In this document: piece after piece, positions 20,311 through 27,225 of the stretch
Layout: the number at the start of each line of letters is the position of its first letter
How positions within the stretch are numbered: position 1 is the first letter of the stretch
Source: Mesotaenium endlicherianum
Taxonomy: Eukaryota > Streptophyta > Zygnematophyceae > Zygnematales > Mesotaeniaceae
NCBI GenBank assembly: GCA_009602735.1
Contig: WELA01003901.1
Coordinates: 139,188 to 166,412 of the forward strand
DNA length: 27,225 nt
Reading direction: 5' to 3'
Program-made: the position numbers and the translations under genes
Notes under the pieces: generated by a model
What the model was told of the DNA's origin: nothing
The model's database searches: none
Seen by the model: only the letters and a program-made list of their open reading frames with translations

Positions 20311-21022
20311 TGTAATGAATCAGTTTATTAGTAGATATAATATTCATTAAAATATAATAGTTAATTAAGTTCAGCCTGCTGAACTCTAGTTAATAATCAG
20401 TCTGTTGGACTTCATATTTAATATCATTTTAGTGACTCAGTCGGAAGCAGCAGGCTGAAGTCAACTTAAGTCAGCACATTCTTTGACAGCCAGCTGGGTT
20501 CCGTACTCGGTAGTAGCGAACTGCCTCGATGTGCATCTAAGTGTGATATGCTAGATGAATGGCCAGATGACATCCCTATGATGGATGGCGATTCGGGATG
20601 ATGGAAGATGGCGGTGGATTTGGTTAACCGAGGTCCTACCAACGTGGTTAACTCCCGGGTAGGCGGTGCCATCGCACTGGCCGTTGAACAGTAAACTCAT
20701 TCCATGTACATATGCTAGGCATTGCTCTCAATTTAGGCATTTGGAAATGAGGCCAACTCTCTTGTACAGCTTACTGAGAGAGATCTGAATCCAAGGCGAG
20801 AAGCCATTGATACGCACTGTCTTCTAACCTTGCTTATGTATGAGTTTACTAATTGCATTATTGATGCTAGTTTACTCGCATTTGACTTACGAGTATTGTT
20901 CACTGCTAGTGCGTTATCCTTTGCCGTTTAACCAGTTAACGAAAAATACCATAAAGATTACTTGCTGATATAAAGATCTTTATTAATTGTTAATCGCTAA
21001 TTTGGTAAGTCAATTCATTTCA
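20311..21022 (+). repeat. 3' LTR of copy 2
   Basis: 712 bp, starting TGTAATGAATCAG and ending AATTCATTTCA. It is the partner of 12089-12800 and is followed by target duplication GCTGG. Confidence 0.93.
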
Positions 21023-22038
21023 GCTGGACTTTTAGTAATATTCAATATAATGATTCAATCGAGCCTAGTACAAAGAACGGATACGGCCTATACATATTGG
21101 ATAAATACGGTGAAGTATATACGGGTGTGCCAAAGTTGTACGTAAATTACGCCAAAATATGTCAAGCGTGTGTACTCGTTATTAAGTTGTTTGCAACTGT
21201 AACTTTTGGAAATTTTGAAAATTTTGAATTTCGCCGATCGCGTTGTGTGGAGAATGACGAGCGCGTCAAAAACAGATGGTCATTTTTTTTTGATTTCAAC
21301 CATCCGCCTCTAAAAGGGAAGATCTTTTTTTTGTATTAAAGAACAAAATGGACCATTGTTTTTTGAAGTATTTTGTTGATACGTATGCGTCTATAACACT
21401 GAGTATTAATACGGCAGGTTTGGCCGATACGCAAGTATTTTAAAGCAAGGCAACCGAGAGCAGTGGGCTGAAGTCCACTTAAGTCAGCTTGCTAACACAT
21501 TGTTTGACAGCCAACTGACCGCCTTAAGCGGAACTTGCGAACTGGCTAGTTATGCATCTATTACATACGCGAGATGAATGGCCAGATGACGCCTTAGGCA
21601 GCTGACGATTCGGGATGATGGGAGATGGCTATAGATTTGGTTAGCTGATGTCCTACCTACGAGGTTAAGTTCCCAATAGGCGGTGCCATTGCACTTGCCA
21701 TTGAGTAATAAAGTCATTCCACGTACATATGCCAGATATTGCTATTGAGTTCGGCATTCGAAAACGAGGCCAACTTTTTGTACAGAGTATAAAGAGAATA
21801 TCAAAATCAAAGGCTGCAAGTCGTTACCACGAACCGCTTACTAACCTTGCTAATGTATGAGTTTACTGATTGCACGATTGATACTCATGACTTGCATTTG
21901 ACTTGTGAATATTTCTTCTGCTAGTTGTGTTGTATTTTGCTGATTTCAATTAATTAAAAAATACCATGAAAATTACTCGCCGTTATAAGGATCTCTTATT
22001 GAATGTTAAATTGCTTATAAGTTTGTCAATTTATTTCG
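21023..22038 (+). repeat. Old solo LTR, right part (with inserted element)
   Basis: The sequence resumes exactly where 12088 left off (GCTGGACTT) and matches the family LTR, interrupted at 21064-21450, through CAATTTATTTCG at 22038. The final CA has become CG. CATGG at 22039-22043 repeats CATGG at 11989-11993. By eye it is more diverged from the other LTRs (near 80 percent) than they are from each other. No internal element region remains, so this is a solo LTR left by recombination. Confidence 0.85.
21064..21450. mobile_element. MITE-like 387-bp non-coding insertion in the old LTR
   Basis: Other LTRs of the family lack this segment. It is bounded by CAATCGAG (21056-21063) and CAACCGAG (21451-21458), an 8-bp near-duplication as made by hAT transposons. 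Its ends are weakly inverted: CCTAG..GATACGGCC on the left, and CCTTG..GTATCGGCC when the right end is reverse-complemented. It is AT-rich with no credible protein. Removing it with one 8-mer restores LTR length. Confidence 0.55.
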
Positions 22039-22043
22039 CATGG

Positions 22044-23230
22044 TGAGGAGAAGCGAGTCAAAGCCTTGCTTGGGCCGCAAGGTAGCTCTTCACAGGGGCA
22101 TGGGAGTAGGCTCTATCGCTACATTGATGGATTTGTGGGATTAAAGGTTGGGAGCGCATGCTGGTGGGTAGCCATGGCCGCTCGCTGTGGCAGGCGACCA
22201 TGATTGTCTGCTTGTTATGAGGGTGTTTGGTAGAGTAAGGGTGGAAAGGGGTGGGAGAGGACGTTCTTGCTCGTTAGATCGATTTGTGGGGTGAAAAGGT
22301 TGGGAGCGCATGCTGGTGGGCAGCCATGGCTGCTCGTCATTGCCATAGCCACCTGCTTGTTATGAGGATGTTAGTAAGAGAGTGGGTGGAAACGTCAGGA
22401 AAAAGACATGATGGAGAAAGAAGGGAGGGAAAGATGGAGGGAGGGACGGGGAATGGTTGTGGCTTTGACTGCAACCGTAGACTGCGCCCGCGTTATTTTG
22501 ACGCTCAAATCTGTCGCGATCGTTAGGATGGGCTTTGTGAGGGGAAACTTATCGATGTCCTCACAAACTCCAATATCAATTGAGTATGAGTACAAGGCTC
22601 AGTATTGGGTCGTCAGTATGGCGCCCCTCACAAGAGCTCTGGCCCTTACGTGCCTTCGAAGATTTATGTGTTCGTCTGCGACTTGGATTTACGCGAAAGC
22701 GTTTGATTTTAATTGCCCTTTTCCTTTGCAGCCCGTCGTCGTGCAACTGCTATATATTAGGCCCTCGCCTTAAATTAGGCCTCTTCTTTGCTTAGACAGT
22801 GCGCCCTAGGGGCTTTTTGTGAACGGCCATGGCGAGGAAAGGCAAGGCAAAGTCTCGCTTGGGCGCTAGGTAGCTTGTGATGGGCGTGTGGGTGAGGGCG
22901 CTTTTGCTCATTAGATCGGTTTGTGGTGTGAAAAGGTTGGAAGCGCATGCTGGTGGGCAACCTTGGCCGCTCATCGTTGCAGGCGACCACGGCCGCGGGT
23001 TTGTTATGAGGGTGTTATAGAGAGAGGGTGGGAAGAGCAAGGAGAAGGCACGGTGGAGAAAGAAGGGAGGAAAAGAGGGAGGGAGGGACGGGGAATGGTC
23101 GTGGCGTCGACAAGGAGCGTCGACAGCGCTCGCGTTATTTCAATGCTCAACTTTGTTGCGATCGTTAGAAGGGGCTTTGTGAGGGGGAACTTGTTGGTGT
23201 CCTAACAAACTCCAATATTGATCCAGTACA
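22044..23230. repeat. Tandem repeat array, about 637-bp unit, non-coding
   Basis: The motif TTTGTGG..GAAAAGGTTGG.AGCGCATGCTGGTGGGCA occurs near 22282 and 22919, about 637 bases apart. A shorter partial copy lies at 22130 (about 151 bases before the second). Each full unit also carries GGGAGGGACGGGGAATGGT and a GATCGTTAG..GGGCTTTGTGAGG segment. The unit that ends with 11795-11993 continues at 22044. The repeat unit at 22828-22832 contains CATGG with no LTR, so it shows the empty target. Open frames in the units are not conserved. Confidence 0.75.
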
Positions 23231-25589
23231 TGGCACTATGCAGACTCCAGAGTTCTCGAGAGTAATGTTAATCTTTTATCGCCCACTTCTTCCATCCAGC
23301 AACCCTCTTTTGGCTGGGGGGCCATGGCCACAGCCCACCATCGACCTCAAGAACACGTGTATTCTTGCTATGTACCAGAATACAAAGACTCTAACAAAAG
23401 GTCATAGCCATCAACAAAAGAAGCAAAGATAATTTGAAGTGAGAAGGCTAGCATTCAAACGCTTCTTTGGCCTAGCAGCTTATGGTTGAATCGACGCTCC
23501 TCACAAGCGTTCAACTTCAAATTCACACTAGCAACAATGATGATTAGTAAAGCTTGTACATGCTAGAGAAAAACCTCTATTAAAAGTCCACTCTTAGACC
23601 TTGAAGACAAATGATATTCAGAACACCTTGAAACACGTCCACCTGCACGGCCCAAATTGCGTCCAGATTTTCAACAATTACTAGCAATTACTTGGAATTA
23701 AGTGTGTTGAAATTGACCCAGCATACCTTTGAGGTGGATGTTTCAGATTAAGAAATTTGGGTCATACGCCAAAATTTGAGTACTTATCAAGGTTGTCAAA
23801 AAGCCACGTGGGGCTAAGTGCGGGATCAAGAGGACATGGTTGTCAAACAAACGACAGAGAAGTAAGCATGAAGAATTTCGTGATTTTGAGAAGGCAATAA
23901 CGGCACTGGACCACATGCAGCATTAAGGTAACATGCTTTTCAAAATGGCGCCAGCGGAAAAAGCACCCTAGAGAGTAGGACTGGCAGTGAGGGATGGCAC
24001 GAAATCTAGTAGAAGGAAAAAATGTTAATTTGGGGCTGAATATATATATACCACCCATCCTTTGGGCTGATATGGCTGCAGAAAAGCTTAGGTTGTGCCA
24101 ATATGCATCGGACCTTAATTGGACGTCCTATCCATGTGTAAATAAGCAAAGCATTCATTAAATATATAGGTGGGTAACCCTATTGATGTCAATTTTGTTG
24201 TTCATTCTTGTCTACTCTTCCTGGCTTTGCAAAGAAGGTCAATTTTCCCGTAGAGCTGACACCCCCTTGGACTTTTCTGGCTTCTCGTTTGTTCGCCATG
24301 AAAATTCATTCTACATTGAGATTGCTTTTCAAGTATGAACCCCAAACAAGCTACTTCCATCCAGGCCCCTGCACTCTTGACTCAGCAGCTATTGGAGCTT
24401 GAACCTGTTCTATGGGCCTTAATTTATGAGCGAGCAAACTTAATTACTCCCAATCTTGTATGTTGCTTAACGTGCAGCTCATTAAGGCGTCACCTTTCAT
24501 CCCGTTATATGATGTTTCTCACTTCCTTGAAAAGTGTGCTGAAAAGCTTTTCAATTCAGACTTGTTCTTCATAGGGATCTCTTTACAATGCCTTAGTTGT
24601 CTTCTTCAATATGAGCATAAAAGTTGTATGCATGCAACATAAGTGAATGCTTGTGAAATAAAGCTTCAATTCTCCAAGTCTCTTTATTATGTCCCGTATC
24701 ATATTTATATAAGTACATGCAATGTGTTCCAAAGTCTGACATTATTGATGATTGCCCTTTTTGCATATATGTTCATCTCCCAACATCTTGTTGTTAACAG
24801 ATAGTCAAGAGCAGACTGTATGTTACATCATAATCAACTCTAGCTCATTGCATTACTCATGGCAAGCTTGCGTTTATCATTAGTCTTCATAACATATGCT
24901 CTTCACGTTGCACGCGTGATCGCAAGCTGTAGCAACTTGGTCAACTTTTCATTAACTCTGGGAAAGGCATGGCCTGCACTCGAGGCACATTAAATATAAG
25001 CTTCAATTTTAGGGGACAAAGTTGCAACTAAACAACTCTATAAAACAACACAAGATAAAGCGCAAGTTGCTGTTAAGCAATGCTATATGCTCAAGGCGGC
25101 TCAGTGCTTCAAGTTTATTGATGTTTGACGAGCAAACAGGCACTCCAAAAAAACAAGAGAAGAAGATTGTTCCTAGTGCCCGCAACTGCCTGGACGTCAA
25201 TTACGTGTATCTCGCTTTAGATACGCAGGCTCCTCGGTGTTGCCGCTCTTCTCGCCATCCAAAGTCAACAAAGGATCTGACTCCCTGCTTGACTCAGCCT
25301 GCACGTCACCAACATGCGTCCAACATTCTACATGTGAGCTGAGACGGATGAACAAAAGAGGAGCATCGAGGAACACCAAAGCAACCCAATTGGGCCGCAA
25401 GCAAGCCTTCGTCTGCGTGTAACCTTCAAGAAAAGTAGGTCTTTGTATACAAGTAGTCGTCCATGCATTGACCAAATCATTTCACAGTTTAGAGCACGAA
25501 AGCGGCTGTGAGCAAAAGTATTACCGTTGCATCTTGTGCTTCGACATCCAATCTTGTCAGTGGAGACTCCTGCACACATCCTCGAGGCC
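23231..25589. other. Gene-poor stretch
   Basis: The sequence is AT-rich with only short unsupported frames on both strands. I see no LTR, RNA gene or recognisable domain. A short TA run occurs near 24041. It may include distal sequence of the transporter gene on the - strand, but no exon can be supported. Confidence 0.5.
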
Positions 25590-25638
25590 GCACACGCACA
25601 CACACACGCACACACACACACAAACACACACACACACA
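25590..25638. repeat. CA microsatellite
   Basis: An interrupted (CA)n run with a few CG and AA breaks. The His/Thr-rich frames that cross it are produced by the repeat. Confidence 0.9.
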
Positions 25639-26331
25639 AGTACAATGATGAGACAATAACCACAAAAGAGGATACCAGCATCATTCTCCAAAATTGGGAC
25701 AGAGCAACTGAGAAATTGCTTGTGCTCCAAGCCTTTGAAATATGCTTTTCACAACAAGGTTCACACAGGAGGCTTGCAGAGGAGGAGGCCGACAACTCGT
25801 GCGATTATGCGATAGACGACCTATCGGCACATGACGTGGATCGTAGCCCGTGGGTAGCCTTCCAGAATCAAGTCAAGACTCTATGGTTCAGCGCCGCACT
25901 TCAATCAGGTAGCTCTGTCCTATGCTTACAGGTAATGCATGGCTTGAGGTCCCAATCGGGGACCCATTTCCGGGATCCTTCGCTCCTCGTACAGAAGCAA
26001 GAGAACAAAATCAGGGCTGGGGATGTAACGGCCCCATCCACGGCATGAGCGGGAGGGCTTGATCACGTTCAGGTTTGGAGTTTGTACTCTTCACTCATGT
26101 GCTTGACAGGGTTGGCGATCCGAGGTGGGGCGTTGGCCCACCACCGATGCAACGCAGGTCTGACTTCCTGAGCTCTCTGACCTCTGAGCTTTGTTTCCGT
26201 CCCGGCTCTAAGCTCCAGCGGAACGATATTCCGATACAGAGGCTGCCGTCCGCGTTCGCCGCACGCATGCTGTCGGAGGGCCTCGGCTGATTGCGACATC
26301 CGGGAAATGAGATCCAAGTCGATAACATACA
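25639..26331. other. Stretch downstream of the transporter exon (- strand sense), no supported gene
   Basis: Frames on both strands cross this stretch, but none has recognisable motifs. It may contain the 3' UTR or last exon of the transporter gene. On the - strand a run of C followed by CAG at 26332 could be a splice acceptor. Confidence 0.4.
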
Positions 26332-26333
26332 CT

Positions 26334-26375
26334 GGGGGGGGAGAAAGGAGAGGGGGAGGGGGGCGCGGGGGGGGC
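26334..26375 (+). repeat. G-run tract with quadruplex potential
   Basis: Several runs of five to eight G occur within about 40 bases on the + strand, next to the conserved transporter exon. On the gene's own strand this is a C-rich pyrimidine tract. Confidence 0.7.
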
Positions 26376-26381
26376 GCATGC

Positions 26382-26654
26382 CTGGGTCATGGCGGCCTTC
26401 TCGGCGTCGCGGGCTTTGGACTCCTGCACCTGGCAGTAGGAGTAGGCGAGCATGCCCAGCATGGCCACGGAGATGCCGGCGAAGTTGCGCCAGCTGAAGG
26501 GGTTGTGCAGGAACACGAAGCCGATGGCGAGCACGAGGCATGTCTTCAGGTGGCCCAGCACCTGGTAGGTGACGGGCGACGTCTTGCCGATGACGAGGAA
26601 CGTGGAGAAGTTGACCGACACGGAGATGAGGCACGACAGCACCACCAGGAACTG
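26382..26654 (-). CDS. Nucleotide-sugar transporter (drug/metabolite superfamily), one 91-codon exon
   Basis: The exon encodes SVNFSTFLVIGKTSPVTY, QVLGHLKTCLVLAIGFVF and NPFSWRNFAGISVAMLGM, the C-terminal membrane helices of plant Golgi nucleotide-sugar transporters (triose-phosphate-transporter-like family). These proteins exchange a UDP-sugar for UMP across the Golgi membrane to feed cell-wall polysaccharide synthesis. Substrate cannot be fixed from one exon; UDP-xylose, UDP-galactose or UDP-rhamnose are all possible. The 5' edge is GGAG|CAGTTCCTGG, an AG acceptor at 26655-26656 (alternatively three bases later). The 3' edge is unsure: similarity ends near the codons for EKAAMTQ, where CAG|GCATGC would be a GC-type donor. 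High third-position GC contrasts with the retrotransposons. Earlier exons lie beyond the right edge. Confidence 0.75.
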
Positions 26655-27225
26655 CTCCGCCCCACGACGGGGGGGCCGTGCGGGCGCGCGCACGCAGGGA
26701 GACACACATACGTGCAGGAGTGAGGGGGCAGGGTGGTGACTAGCAGATTCTGAGCACGACAGCGAGCTGCCGCATGCGAACGCGTGTACATCCGTAAGGG
26801 AGGTGCGCCACAGCCTGGCCACAGTCGCCCATAATTCATGGTCTGGGAACTAAAGGCTCTGACTGTAGACCAGGAGGTCAGTATGACGAGGCAACGGAAC
26901 ATGCTCGGAGCAGCTGCCAGCTGCCTGCTGCTGCACACGAAGACAACCCTATGCAAGCAGCCAAGTGGAGAACTCAAGGCGAGAGAGAGCAGAACTCAAA
27001 CACGAGGGACCAGCAGGCCCGAGATCCGCAAAGCCACAAGCTCTGCGAAATCAAATGGTTGCATAAGCCAGGGCCGAGATCCCATGTTCAGATGATTACG
27101 AAGGCCTCAAATGATTGGTCCACTCCACTCCGCACCGGAACCGGGTGATTGAAAGGGAAAGTGCAGGGAGGGGTGGGAGGTCAGATGGAGGGAGGCACAG
27201 GCCGCGGGCGGGGGGAGGTGGGGGT
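26655..27225. other. Probable intron of the transporter gene, up to the window edge
   Basis: No transporter helix is visible on the - strand upstream of the exon, so earlier exons are outside. The last 55 bases are G-rich. Other frames here have no recognisable content. Confidence 0.45.

Larger units (their letters stand above)
12089..21022 (+). mobile_element. Ty3/gypsy chromovirus-type retrotransposon, copy 2 (complete, 8934 bp, defective)
   Basis: The element runs from a 712-bp 5' LTR to a 712-bp 3' LTR in + orientation, with primer site, gag, frameshift signal, pol with chromodomain, spacer, ORF3, hairpin and polypurine tract in between. It lies inside an older LTR of the same family. 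The two LTRs differ at several percent of sites by eye, including a deletion near 20475, so it is not a very recent insertion. It has nonsense codons in gag, pol and ORF3, a 7-nt deletion in integrase, a 20-nt net loss before the chromodomain, and a changed RT catalytic Asp. It would need proteins from another copy to move. Confidence 0.95.

Noticed and set aside
22284..23205. Frames in the tandem repeat units
   Set aside because: The frames are not preserved between units despite DNA similarity.
25468..26048. Frames crossing the CA microsatellite
   Set aside because: Their His/Thr content comes from the repeat, and the rest has no recognisable domain.
26307..26723. Long + strand frame opposite the transporter exon
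   Set aside because: A GC-rich shadow of the real - strand exon.
1..27225. CRISPR arrays, tRNA or rRNA genes
   Set aside because: None were seen; the context is eukaryotic repeat-rich DNA.

Overview
The window looks like nuclear DNA from a green plant or charophyte alga. Most of it is Ty3/gypsy retrotransposon of the chromovirus type: gag, pol, and a C-terminal chromodomain after the integrase. The right end holds one exon of a plant-type nucleotide-sugar transporter. No bacterial gene signals are present. A large-genome streptophyte such as Chara would fit, but that is an inference.

Layout. (i) 1-7587: element copy 1, + strand, entering the window inside gag and ending with a complete 3' LTR (6869-7587). 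(ii) 7588-10413: a decayed gag-like gene of a different retroelement on the - strand. (iii) 10414-11794: sequence with no recognised gene. (iv) 11795-11993 and 22044-23230: a non-coding tandem repeat of about 637 bp, split by insertions. (v) 11994-12088 and 21023-22038: two halves of an old solo LTR with a perfect CATGG target duplication. (vi) 12089-21022: element copy 2, complete from LTR to LTR (712 bp each) and nested inside that solo LTR. (vii) 21064-21450: a MITE-like insertion in the right half of the solo LTR. (viii) 23231-26381: gene-poor DNA with a CA microsatellite. (ix) 26382-26654 (-): the transporter exon.

The most interesting system is the retrotransposon itself. Gag and Pol lie in separate frames joined by what looks like a textbook -1 ribosomal frameshift signal: T TTA AAA, a 7-nt spacer and a perfect 10-bp stem-loop, identical in position in both copies. 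Downstream of the chromodomain there is a third sense-strand gene (here ORF3) of about 555-559 codons. It encodes a basic coiled coil, a conserved W-rich domain and an acidic/Arg-Ser tail; I recognise no family. Its ATG sits one base after a candidate GT-AG leader intron of 106-108 nt with a CTAAC branch-point motif in both copies. The ORF3 module is flanked on both sides by a 7-bp hairpin followed by TAAGTTGGAGGG; the downstream one is the polypurine tract next to the 3' LTR. Gag-pol is nearly identical between the copies, but ORF3 is only about half identical in protein sequence, which suggests modular exchange or very different evolutionary rates.

Both copies are defective (nonsense codons, small frameshifts, a lost RT aspartate in copy 2, a 179-bp insertion in copy 1). 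Three N positions or gaps are flanked by duplicated sequence and look like assembly artefacts rather than biology. All identities are by-eye estimates.
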